Below are positions 51,850 to 59,931 of a stretch of DNA of 64,000 nt, piece by piece. The DNA is from Peterkaempfera bronchialis (GTDB lineage Bacteria; Actinomycetota; Actinomycetes; Streptomycetales; Streptomycetaceae), in the NCBI RefSeq assembly GCF_003258605.2, contig NZ_CP031264.1, positions 62,001-126,000 on the forward strand, read 5' to 3'. Both the position numbers and the translations under genes were made by a program. The notes beneath the pieces were generated by a model. It saw only the letters and a program-made list of their open reading frames with translations, was not told the DNA's origin and made no database searches. Every line of letters begins with the position of its first letter. The first letter of the stretch is position 1.

Positions 51850-52614
51850 TCACTCGCCGCGCCAGACGGGCGGGCGCTTCTCGGCGAAGGCGGTCGCGCC
51901 CTCGCGGGCATCGGCGGAGGCGAACACCGGCTGCATGATGCCGTCCTGGCGGCTCCATCCCTCCTCCTCCGTCCAGTCCCGCGAACCGACCAGGATCTCC
52001 TTGGTCGCCGCGACCGCCAGCGGTCCGTTCGCCGCGATACGAGCGGCCAGCTCCCAAGCACCGGCCAGCGCTCCGCCTGCCTCGGTCACCTTGTTCACCA
52101 GGCCGTGGGCCTTGGCCTCGGCCGCGTCCAGGAAGTCGCCGGTCAGGGCCAGTTCCATGGCGACGGCGCGCGGAATGCGGTGCGGCAGCCGCAGCAGACC
52201 GCCGGCGCCGGCGACCAGGCCGCGCTTGACCTCCGGAATGCCGAACTTCGCGTTCTCGGCCGCCACCACCAGATCACAGGCCAGGACCACCTCGCAGCCG
52301 CCGGCCAGCGCGTACCCCTCGACCGCGGCGATCACCGGCTTGCGCGGGGGACGTCGCGTGATGCCGGCCAGGCCCCGTTCCGGATGCAGCACGTCCTCCC
52401 CGGCGAGGAACGCCTTCAGATCCATCCCGGAGCAGAAGGTGCCCCCGGCTCCCGTGACGATGGCGACGCTCACGTCCTTGCGCGCCTCGAACTCCTCGAA
52501 TGCCGCGGCCATGGCCGCGCTCACGGCGCCGTTCACGGCGTTACGCGCCCGCGGTCGGTTGATGGTGACGACGGTCACGCCGTCGCGGCTCTCGACCAGC
52601 ACCTCGTCGGACAT
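51850..52614 (-). CDS. Enoyl-CoA hydratase, both catalytic Glu present
   Basis: 254 residues from ATG 52614. Classical crotonase: VVTINRPRARNAVNGAVSAA, TGAGGTFCSGMDLKAFLAGE, E108 in LAGGCEVVLACD and E128 in FGIPEVKRGLVAGAGG. With both Glu in place it is the best candidate in the island for a true 2-enoyl-CoA hydratase. It heads the minus-strand operon of a dehydrogenase pair and a thiolase, giving a near-complete beta-oxidation module apart from the 3-hydroxyacyl step. Confidence 0.92.
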   Translation of the reverse strand: MSDEVLVESRDGVTVVTINRPRARNAVNGAVSAAMAAAFEEFEARKDVSVAIVTGAGGTFCSGMDLKAFLAGEDVLHPERGLAGITRRPPRKPVIAAVEGYALAGGCEVVLACDLVVAAENAKFGIPEVKRGLVAGAGGLLRLPHRIPRAVAMELALTGDFLDAAEAKAHGLVNKVTEAGGALAGAWELAARIAANGPLAVAATKEILVGSRDWTEEEGWSRQDGIMQPVFASADAREGATAFAEKRPPVWRGE

Positions 52615-52657
52615 GGATGGCGTTCCCTTCTGCGGAGACGACGGCACAGCACAGGGG

Positions 52658-52686
52658 CTAATTAGTACATCTATTAAACTACATAA
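52658..52686. promoter_or_regulatory. AT-rich promoter/operator upstream of the hydratase operon
   Basis: A ctaattag palindrome (52658-52665) followed by tacatctattaaactacata, about 45 bp upstream of ATG 52614 and in a GC-rich surround. Confidence 0.55.
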
Positions 52687-52701
52687 GCGCGACGGTCGCC
52701 A

Positions 52702-53550
52702 TCAGCCGGCCGCAGGACCGGGCTTCCGCTCCGGGAACACCGGCGGACGGCGCTGCACGCGGGCGGCCAGCGCCTCCGCCAGGTCCGGCCCGTCGAAGGA
52801 GGCGTCCATCAGGGCGAGCGTGTCGCGCAGCGCCGCACCGCGCCCACGCTCCTGGTCCGCGTAGACCTGCGCCTTGATGGCCGCCATGGAGGCGGGCGAG
52901 CAGTTCGCGGCGAGTTCGCGGGCGTACTCCAGGGCACGGTCAAGGGTCTCGCCGGGTTCGGTCACGTGGTGGACGAGTCCGAGGCGGACCGCCTCCTCGG
53001 CGTCCACCGTGCGCCCCGAGAGCAGGAGTTCCAGGGCCCAGGGCATCCCGACGATCCGGGGAAGCAGCCAGGAGAGGCCGTACTCGGCGACCAGACCGAG
53101 GCGGGCGAAGGTCGTGGAGATCCGGGCGTCACGTGCGGCAAAACGGATGTCGCTGCCCAGCATGTAGGCGAAACCGATGCCCGCGACCGGCCCGTTGACC
53201 GCGGCCACGACCGGCGTGCCGAGTCTCAGCGCGAGGTCGGGCAGGTCCTCGGCGGGCGGCACGAAGGCTCTGATGGCCTCGGGTCCCTGCGCGAGCATCG
53301 ACAGGTCGGCGCCTGCGCAGAAGCCCCGGCCCGCTCCGGTGACGACGATCGCCCGCACCGCGGGGTCGGCGTCAGCGGTCCGCAGGGCGTCGGCGTAGGC
53401 AGCGGCCATCTCGGCGGTCATGGCGTTCAGCACCTGCGGACGGTTGAGGGTGACCACGGCCACCGGGCCCTCGTACCGCATCAGTACAGGCCGTTCGCCG
53501 GCCTCCCGCTCGGCCGGCGTCCCTGCCGTGCTCGCCTTCTCCTCGGACAT
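52702..53550 (-). CDS. Enoyl-CoA hydratase/isomerase family protein
   Basis: 282 residues from ATG 53550 (gggagag site). VAVVTLNRPQVLNAMTAEMA and GAGRGFCAGADLSMLAQGPE. Classical Glu positions are lost (GIGFAYMLGSD; ISTTFARLGL). The FARLGLVAEYGLSWLLPRIV block, with Glu in AEYG, links it to the protein at 21344, suggesting the two perform the same non-hydratase reaction on different intermediates. Transcribed from the CaiB-type gene side (234-bp gap). Confidence 0.87.
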   Translation of the reverse strand: MSEEKASTAGTPAEREAGERPVLMRYEGPVAVVTLNRPQVLNAMTAEMAAAYADALRTADADPAVRAIVVTGAGRGFCAGADLSMLAQGPEAIRAFVPPAEDLPDLALRLGTPVVAAVNGPVAGIGFAYMLGSDIRFAARDARISTTFARLGLVAEYGLSWLLPRIVGMPWALELLLSGRTVDAEEAVRLGLVHHVTEPGETLDRALEYARELAANCSPASMAAIKAQVYADQERGRGAALRDTLALMDASFDGPDLAEALAARVQRRPPVFPERKPGPAAG

Positions 53551-53783
53551 GGCTCTCTCCCAGCCCGATACACCGGTACCGGCTCGATGTTCAGTGCGTT
53601 TGCCCCGTACTGCCCCGGTGATCCGGCCCACGGACCGCCGGGGCCCCTGCGGAGGGCGTCCACCACCGCGCCCACCACCGTGTCCGGGTCCGCGTCCGGG
53701 TCCTCGGCAGACCCGGCGCGGACCCCGTGGCCGCCGACGGCGGATGGCTCTGCCGTCGGCGGCCACGGGAGATCGCTATGCGG

Positions 53784-55007
53784 TCACTGCACCACGGACT
53801 GGACCTTGAGCTCGACGATCCGGTCCCAGTCGAGGCCCAGCTCGTCCTGCAGGATCTCGTCCGTGTGCTCCCCCGCGTCCGGGGCACGGGTGAGGTCGGG
53901 CGGGGTCTCGTCGAACTGCACCGGATTGGCGACCAGGGTGTAGGACCCCGAGCCGTCGGCGGTCCGCACCGGCCGGAGGTAGCCATTGGCCAGCACCTGC
54001 GGGTCCTGGTGCAGTTCCCCCGGCGTCTGGACGGCGGCCCAGGCGCCCTCCAGGCTCTGCATGCGCTCCTTCCACTCGGCCAGCGGGCGCGCCTGGAACG
54101 CCTTGCGGAGCTCGCCGATGCACTCGACACGGTTCTGGAACCGGACAGCGGCGTCCTTGAACCTGGGGTCGTCGAGAAGGTCGGGGCGCTCGATGAGCGC
54201 GCACACCTCCGGCCAGAAGCGGTCGCCCTGCAGCATCATCAGCTGCACAAAGCGCCCGTCCGCCGTCGGGTAGTAGTTGACCAGCGGGTTGGGCATGTCG
54301 TCGGTCGTGAACCGGGGCAGATTCTCCTCACCGAGCAGCCCTGCGGCGACGACATCCGGGGCGATCTGCCAGGCCGCCAGCCCCAGCAGCGAGACGTCCA
54401 CGACGGACGGCTCACCCGTGCGCTCCCGCTTGAAGAGGGCCCCCGCAATACCGGACGCGAGGGCGAAACCTCCGACGATGTCACCGAATCCGGGGCGCTG
54501 CATGGGCGGCCAGGGAGCCTCCGGCTCCTTGATCATGTGAGCCACGCCGCCACGGGAGAAGTACGAGGACCCGTCGAAGCCCGCCTTGTCGGCGTCGGGT
54601 CCGCGCACCCCCTGGCCGGTCCCCCGCGCATAGATGATCTTCGGGTTCACCGCGCGAAGGTCCTCGACCGTGATCCCCAGCCGCTTCAACCGGTGGGGCA
54701 GCAGATTGGTGACGAAGACATCGCACTTGGCCGCCAGTTGGAGCAGCAGCTCACGACCTTCGGGGGAGCCGATGTTGAGTCCGATGCTCCGCTTGCCCCG
54801 GTTGGGCTGCTCGATGATGAAGCTGACACCGCCGACGCCCTTGGCGCCGACATTGCCGACGGACAGTCCGCGCTGCGGGTCGCCGGACTCCGGATCCTCG
54901 ACCTTGATGACGTCCGCACCCCAGTCCGACAGGACCGCCCCTGCGGAGGGGACGAACGTCCACGACGCTACTTCCATCACCTTGACGCCCTGCATCACGT
55001 TCGTCAC
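53784..55007 (-). CDS. CaiB/BaiF family (class III) CoA-transferase
   Basis: 407 residues. GVKVMEVASWTFVPSAGAVL and LSDWGADVIKVEDPESGDPQ form the CoA-binding Rossmann start. Later AGFDGSSYFSRGGVAHMIKE carries the Asp that forms the acyl anhydride in this class. The C-terminal DAGEHTDEILQDELGLDWDR is typical. It moves CoA between carboxylic acids or, as in racemases, epimerises 2-methylacyl-CoAs. Its role may be alternate substrate activation or CoA salvage. An AT-rich promoter lies at about 55045-55078. Confidence 0.9.
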   Translation of the reverse strand: MTNVMQGVKVMEVASWTFVPSAGAVLSDWGADVIKVEDPESGDPQRGLSVGNVGAKGVGGVSFIIEQPNRGKRSIGLNIGSPEGRELLLQLAAKCDVFVTNLLPHRLKRLGITVEDLRAVNPKIIYARGTGQGVRGPDADKAGFDGSSYFSRGGVAHMIKEPEAPWPPMQRPGFGDIVGGFALASGIAGALFKRERTGEPSVVDVSLLGLAAWQIAPDVVAAGLLGEENLPRFTTDDMPNPLVNYYPTADGRFVQLMMLQGDRFWPEVCALIERPDLLDDPRFKDAAVRFQNRVECIGELRKAFQARPLAEWKERMQSLEGAWAAVQTPGELHQDPQVLANGYLRPVRTADGSGSYTLVANPVQFDETPPDLTRAPDAGEHTDEILQDELGLDWDRIVELKVQSVVQ

Positions 55008-55139
55008 TGTGGTCGCCTTCCTGCCAGGAACCCGCGTGTAGCCGATATCGATCTATTATCTATCTAATTACATGCATAGCAAGCTTCCGGCCGTGCCAAG
55101 TTCCTACGCGCTCACCCGGAAGCGGCCACCAGGGTGCGC

Positions 55140-55778
55140 TCAGGGCTGACCGGGGCGAAGGGCGATGAACAGGCCCTCCGCGTCGGCGGTGACATGGTCC
55201 CCGTCGTAGAGAGCGGCGGTGAGGACCCGCTTGCGGCCCTCGTCGCGCTCGAACGCGGCCTCCAGACGCAGTTCCACACCGACCGGCGTGATCCGGCGGA
55301 AGTTGACATGCAGATACGCCGTACGGCAGATGGTGCGCCCGCTGCTGGCCAGGCGGCCGAGGACCTCGTCGAACAGCAGCGGAATGGCACCGCCGTGGAC
55401 CGCGCCGTTGCCGCCGAGGTAGTGGCGGCCGAAGGTGACCCGCCCGCTGACCCGGGAATCGTCCCACTCGACCGGGAGGAAGGCAGGCACCAGGGCCTGC
55501 CCGCGTCCCGGCAGGTCCATGCGGTGGCCGACGACCTGTTCCCGTTCCGGGACCGTGTGGGACGCCAGGACGGCCGACAGGTCGCGCAGGGTGCGCGTCG
55601 TCTCCTCGACGATCTCCGGTGGCGGCGCGGCCCCGGTGACCGTGTCCTGCAGTACCCGCAGGGCCTCGATCATGTCGCCGAACCCGGGCCCGCCGGGAGC
55701 CGAGCCGGGGTCGGCGTCCCGGGGCGCCTTCCAGGTGCCGCCCTGCTGGATCTTGCCGGCCAATGGGTGTCCTGTCAC
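55140..55778 (-). CDS. Hotdog-fold thioesterase (PaaI/4HBT type)
   Basis: 212 residues from GTG 55778, chosen for its ggaagg site. A 90-residue N-terminal region precedes the hotdog core with VTFGRHYLGGNGAVHGGAIP, LLFDEVLGRLASSGRTICRT and AYLHVNFRRITPVGVELRLE. The HGGAIPLLFDE helix with Gly-Gly and Asp is the thioesterase signature. Likely hydrolyses stalled or toxic CoA esters. Stands between the CaiB-type and thiolase genes on the same strand. Confidence 0.82.
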   Translation of the reverse strand: MTGHPLAGKIQQGGTWKAPRDADPGSAPGGPGFGDMIEALRVLQDTVTGAAPPPEIVEETTRTLRDLSAVLASHTVPEREQVVGHRMDLPGRGQALVPAFLPVEWDDSRVSGRVTFGRHYLGGNGAVHGGAIPLLFDEVLGRLASSGRTICRTAYLHVNFRRITPVGVELRLEAAFERDEGRKRVLTAALYDGDHVTADAEGLFIALRPGQP

Positions 55779-55959
55779 CGCGTTCCTTCCGTTCTTGCGC
55801 ACCCGGCCCATCGGGTCGCGCGGACTCCACCGGCCCGGTGCGGATGGGGGCTCGGTGGAGTCCTTCGTCCCTGCTGGTCGCGGTGACTTGGCGCTGCTCG
55901 CAGGACGGGCGCAGCGGTAGGTGCCGATCGGCTCGCACGCCACGAGACCGGTCGGGCTG

Positions 55960-57126
55960 TCAGTCCTTCGCGAGCAGTTCGACGATGGTCGCGTTGGCCA
56001 GACCGCCGCCCTCGCACATCGTCTGGAGGCCGTAGCGGATGCCGTTGTCCCGCATGTGGTGGACGAGCGTGGTCATCAGCCGTGCACCGGAGCAGCCCAG
56101 CGGGTGGCCGATGGCGATGGCCCCGCCGTTGGGGTTGAGGCGCCCGGGGTCGGCTCCGGTCTCCACGAGCCACGCCATGGGAACGGGCGCGAAGGCCTCG
56201 TTGACCTCGAAGACGCCGATGTCGTCGATGGACAGGCCAGAGCGCTTGAGCGCCTTGGCCGTAGCGGGGATCGGTGCGCCCAGCATCATCACCGGGTCGT
56301 CGCCGGCGAGGACGGCCGTGTGGATGCGCGCGATGGGGGTCAGGCCTAGCTCGGCCGCCTTCTGCGAGGTCATCATCAGCAGCGCCGCGGCGCCGTCGCT
56401 GACCTGGGAGGAGTTCCCGGCGTGAATGGAGCCGTCCGCCGTGAAGGCGGGCTTGAGCCCGGCCAGCTTCTCCACGCTCGTACCGCGCCTGAGGCCCTCG
56501 TCCGCGGCGAGGACGGTGCCGTCGGCGAGGGTGACCGGGGCGAGCTGGCCCTCGAAGCGGCCCGCATCGGTCGCGTCCGCGAGCTTGGCGTGCGAGACGG
56601 CGGCGAACTCGTCCAGTGCGGTGCGGCTGAAGCCCCACTTGTCGACCATCATCTCGGCGCCGACGCCCTGGTTGAAGCGGACTCCGTAGCGCTCTGCCAC
56701 CAGCGGACCGCCGGACTCGCCCAGCGTCGGATCCTTCACCGAGGACCCGATGGGCACCGCGCTCATCAGCTCCACGCCGCCGGCGACGGCCACGTCGTAC
56801 TGCCCGGAGATCAGGCCCGCCGCGGCGAAGTGCACGGACTGCTGCGAGGAACCGCACTGGCGGTCGATGGTGGTCGCGGGTACCGACTCGGGCCAGCCGG
56901 CCGCGAGCACGCCCATGCGCCCCACGTTGTTGGCCTGCTGCCCGACCTGCTGGACACAGCCCCAGATGACGTCGTCGATCAGGGCGGGGTCGATCCCCTT
57001 GCGCTCGACCAGCGCCTTGAGCACATGCGCCGACAGATCCGCGGCGTGACGGTCCGCGAGGGATCCGTTCCGCTTGCCGACCGGGGTTCGTACCGCGTCG
57101 ACGATGACAGCGTCGCGAGTGGACAT
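55960..57126 (-). CDS. Thiolase (FadA-like acetyl-CoA acetyltransferase)
   Basis: 388 residues. VIVDAVRTPVGKRNGSLADR start, nucleophile C91 in DRQCGSSQQSVHFAAAG, GVFEVNEAFAPVPMAW, NPNGGAIAIGHPLGCSGARL with His, and TMCEGGGLANA. A classical degradative thiolase resembling FadA5/FadA-type enzymes of actinobacterial side-chain oxidation. The start lies 214 bp from divergent etfB across an AT-rich gap, so both may share control. Confidence 0.92.
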   Translation of the reverse strand: MSTRDAVIVDAVRTPVGKRNGSLADRHAADLSAHVLKALVERKGIDPALIDDVIWGCVQQVGQQANNVGRMGVLAAGWPESVPATTIDRQCGSSQQSVHFAAAGLISGQYDVAVAGGVELMSAVPIGSSVKDPTLGESGGPLVAERYGVRFNQGVGAEMMVDKWGFSRTALDEFAAVSHAKLADATDAGRFEGQLAPVTLADGTVLAADEGLRRGTSVEKLAGLKPAFTADGSIHAGNSSQVSDGAAALLMMTSQKAAELGLTPIARIHTAVLAGDDPVMMLGAPIPATAKALKRSGLSIDDIGVFEVNEAFAPVPMAWLVETGADPGRLNPNGGAIAIGHPLGCSGARLMTTLVHHMRDNGIRYGLQTMCEGGGLANATIVELLAKD

Positions 57127-57284
57127 AGAACGGCCTCCTTCGGGACTATACAGTTAGAGAATAACACTAGGTCATCTACCACAGCCAGACCCGCGTGCGG
57201 GTACGGCGACGGGCCGGACATGCCGCCGGGCCGGGTGCACATCACAGCTCGCCGACCTGTACCCACTCGTCGGGCGAGTAAGGG

Positions 57285-57310
57285 TTATAAGTCAGCTAAA
57301 TTAACTTCTG
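57285..57310. promoter_or_regulatory. AT-rich promoter region of etfBA
   Basis: ttataagtcagctaaattaac about 35-55 bp upstream of GTG 57341; a second AT-rich stretch (57144-57172) lies near the thiolase start. No perfect palindrome was found here. Confidence 0.5.
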
Positions 57311-57340
57311 TATCAGGCTCCTACCCAGAGGAGAGTTGAC

Positions 57341-58138
57341 GTGAGCTTGAGGATCGTTGTCACCGTGAAGTACGTGCCCGACGCCACTGGCGACCGGCAC
57401 TTCGCCGATGACCTGACCGTGGACCGGGACGATGTGGACGGTCTGCTCTCCGAGCTGGACGAGTACGCGGTCGAACAGGCGCTGCGGATCGCCGAAGACC
57501 GTCGGGACCATGGGGTCGATGCCGAGGTCACCGTGCTGACGGTGGGCCCGGAGGACGCCAGGGACGCGCTGCGCAAGGCCCTGTCGATGGGTGCCGACAA
57601 GGCGGTCCACATCGAGGACGAGGAGCTGCACGGCACGGACGCGATCGGCACCTCGCTGGTCCTGGCCAAGGCGGTCGAGAAGGCCGGCTACGACCTGGTG
57701 ATCTCCGGTATGGCCTCCACCGACGGCACCATGGGCGTCGTACCCGCCCTGCTGGCCGAGCGCCTGGGCGTCCCGCAGGTCACCCTGCTGTCCGAGGTCT
57801 CGGTCGAGGACGGGGCCGTCACGGGGCGCCGCGACGGCGACGCCGCCTCCGAGCAGCTTCAGGCGCCGCTGCCTGCGGTCGTGTCGGTGACCGACCGCTC
57901 GGGCGAGGCGCGCTATCCGTCCTTCAAGGGCATCATGGCGGCCAAGAAGAAGCCGGTCGAGTCCTGGGACCTGTCGGACCTGGGCATCGACGCGGACGAG
58001 GTCGGTCTGGCCAACGCCTACACCAGCGTCGAGTCCGCCGCAGAGCGTCCGGCCCGCACTGCGGGCACCATCGTCAAGGACGAGGGCGAGGGCGGCAGGC
58101 AGCTCGCCGGGTTCCTCGCGAGCCAGAAGTTCGTCTGA
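57341..58138 (+). CDS. etfB: Electron transfer flavoprotein beta subunit
   Basis: 265 residues from GTG 57341 with gaggagag upstream. RIVVTVKYVPDATGDRHFAD at the start, LDEYAVEQALRIAEDR, VISGMASTDGTMGVVPALLA and the ETF-beta signature region SVTDRSGEARYPSFKGIMAA followed by KKKP. It binds AMP and, with EtfA, takes electrons from acyl-CoA dehydrogenases to ETF:quinone oxidoreductase. A dedicated Etf pair inside the island matches the ten dehydrogenases. Confidence 0.95.
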   Translation: MSLRIVVTVKYVPDATGDRHFADDLTVDRDDVDGLLSELDEYAVEQALRIAEDRRDHGVDAEVTVLTVGPEDARDALRKALSMGADKAVHIEDEELHGTDAIGTSLVLAKAVEKAGYDLVISGMASTDGTMGVVPALLAERLGVPQVTLLSEVSVEDGAVTGRRDGDAASEQLQAPLPAVVSVTDRSGEARYPSFKGIMAAKKKPVESWDLSDLGIDADEVGLANAYTSVESAAERPARTAGTIVKDEGEGGRQLAGFLASQKFV

Positions 58139-58193
58139 GCCCGCCTCCGCCGACCGCCCCCGCACCCTTTGCAAGCAGGAGAGTAGAAGTCCC

Positions 58194-59156
58194 ATGGCTG
58201 AAGTCCTCGTCTACGTCGACCACGTGGGCGGCGCCGTCCGCAAGCCCACCCTGGAGCTGCTGACCCTGGCCCGCCGCATCGGCGAGCCGGTCGCCGTCGC
58301 GCTTGGAACCGGCGCCGCCGACACCGCGCCCGCGCTGGCCGAGCATGGCGCGGTGAAGGTGCTGACCCATGACGCCCCCGAGTACGCCGAGTATCTGGTC
58401 GTGCCCAAGGTGGACGCCCTCCAGGCCGCCTACGGGGCCGTGTCCCCGGCCGCCGTTCTCGTCCCCTCCTCCGCTGAGGGCAAGGAGATCGCCGCCCGGC
58501 TGGCGCTGCGCATCGGCTCCGGCATCATCACGGACGCCATCGACCTGGAGGCCGGCGACTCCGGTCCGGTGGCCACCCAGTCGGTGTTCGCCGCCGCCTA
58601 CAGCACCAGGTCCCGTGTCTCCCGGGGGACTCCGGTCATCACGGTCAAGCCGAACTCGGCCGCCGTGGAACCGGCCCCGGCCGCGGGTGCGGTCGAGCCG
58701 CTGTCCGTGTCGTTCTCCGCTCAGGCGACCGGTACGAAGATCACCGGCCGTACGCCGCGTGAGTCGAGCGGGCGTCCGGAGCTGACGGAGGCCGCGATCG
58801 TGGTCTCCGGCGGCCGTGGTGTGGGCGGCGCGGAGAACTTCGCGGTCGTCGAGGCGCTGGCCGACTCCCTCGGGGCGGCCGTGGGTGCCTCGCGTGCCGC
58901 GGTGGACGCGGGCTGGTACCCGCACACCAACCAGGTCGGCCAGACCGGCAAGCACGTCTCCCCGCAGCTCTACATCGCCAACGGCATCTCCGGCGCCATC
59001 CAGCACCGCGCCGGTATGCAGACCTCGAAGACGATCGTGGCGGTCAACAAGGACCCGGAGGCCCCGATCTTCGACCTGGTCGACTACGGCGTGGTCGGCG
59101 ACCTGTTCGACGTCGTCCCGCAGCTCACCGAGGAGATCAGGACCCGCAAGGGCTGA
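58194..59156 (+). CDS. etfA: Electron transfer flavoprotein alpha subunit
   Basis: 320 residues, 55 bp after etf[21 protein letters not shown] start; the C-terminal FAD domain contains [40 protein letters not shown] and [20 protein letters not shown], then [20 protein letters not shown]. All FAD-binding signatures are intact. Partner of EtfB; followed by a strong terminator. Confidence 0.95.
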   Translation: MAEVLVYVDHVGGAVRKPTLELLTLARRIGEPVAVALGTGAADTAPALAEHGAVKVLTHDAPEYAEYLVVPKVDALQAAYGAVSPAAVLVPSSAEGKEIAARLALRIGSGIITDAIDLEAGDSGPVATQSVFAAAYSTRSRVSRGTPVITVKPNSAAVEPAPAAGAVEPLSVSFSAQATGTKITGRTPRESSGRPELTEAAIVVSGGRGVGGAENFAVVEALADSLGAAVGASRAAVDAGWYPHTNQVGQTGKHVSPQLYIANGISGAIQHRAGMQTSKTIVAVNKDPEAPIFDLVDYGVVGDLFDVVPQLTEEIRTRKG

Positions 59157-59174
59157 CCCCCCGCCCACGCGCAG

Positions 59175-59221
59175 CCGAGGCCCCGTGGCCCTCCCCCTTC
59201 GGGCGGGCCACGGGGCCTCGG
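59175..59221. terminator. Terminator after etfBA
   Basis: Sixteen-base perfect arms ccgaggccccgtggcc and ggccacggggcctcgg around a 15-nt loop, serving convergent etfA and maoC-like genes. Confidence 0.9.
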
Positions 59222-59260
59222 CATGCCTCCCCTCGGTCGGGTCGGGAGACTCTGCCGGGC

Positions 59261-59716
59261 TCAGAAGTGGTGCCGTGTGATGCTCTCCGCGACACAGGCC
59301 GGCCGCTCGACGCCTTCGATCTCGATCGTCGTCCGCCACACGGACTGGACGGAGCCGTCCGCGGCGACCTCCGCCTTCAGCAGTTCGCTCCGGGCCCGGA
59401 CCCGCGAACCGACCCGTACCGGGGTGATGAACCGTACCTTGTCGAGACCGTAGTTGATGCCCAGCCGCGCCCCCTCGACCCGGTAGTTCCGCGCCGCCAG
59501 AGTGGGCACGAGGGACAGGGTGAGGTAGCCGTGTGCGATGGTCGCGCCGAACGGGCCGTCCTTGGCGCGTTCGACATCGACATGGATCCACTGATGGTCG
59601 CCGGTGGCGTCGGCGAACCGGTCGATCCGGTCCTGTTCGATCAGCAGCCAATCGCCTGTCCCCAGGTTGCTCCCACTCGCCGCGACGAGCTCGTCGGCAC
59701 CCTTGAACACCCGCAT
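59261..59716 (-). CDS. MaoC family dehydratase (R-specific enoyl-CoA hydratase-like)
   Basis: 151 residues. The hydratase-2 motif is complete: IDRFADATGDHQWIHVDVER with catalytic D40 and H45, then AKDGPFGATIAHGYLTLSLV. It adds water to trans-2-enoyl-CoA to give (3R)-hydroxyacyl-CoA, which suits the MFE-2-like SDR at 25879. Monocistronic; its promoter contains the elaborate palindrome at 59743-59771. Confidence 0.92.
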   Translation of the reverse strand: MRVFKGADELVAASGSNLGTGDWLLIEQDRIDRFADATGDHQWIHVDVERAKDGPFGATIAHGYLTLSLVPTLAARNYRVEGARLGINYGLDKVRFITPVRVGSRVRARSELLKAEVAADGSVQSVWRTTIEIEGVERPACVAESITRHHF

Positions 59717-59742
59717 GAACGCTACACCTCGCTTGACTGGAC

Positions 59743-59771
59743 ATCTAAAACATTAGATTTATATATCTAAT
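59743..59771. promoter_or_regulatory. Overlapping double palindrome upstream of the MaoC gene
   Basis: Two perfect inverted repeats share a central arm: atctaa-aaca-ttagat (59743-59758) and attagat-ttatat-atctaat (59752-59771). It lies 27 bp upstream of ATG 59716. This could allow two alternative dimer placements or cooperative binding. Confidence 0.65.
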
Positions 59772-59931
59772 TATGCCTGGCGTCGCGAACTCCGCCACAT
59801 CGACATGTGCACCAGGGGTGATCGTCGCGGCCGGCATCCCCTGCGGCCGGCTCCGCATACGTCAGGCGCGCGGGGCAGCGGACCCGCAGGGGGTGCGCAA
59901 CCGCTGGACTCCCCTGATCATCGGGCTCGCA

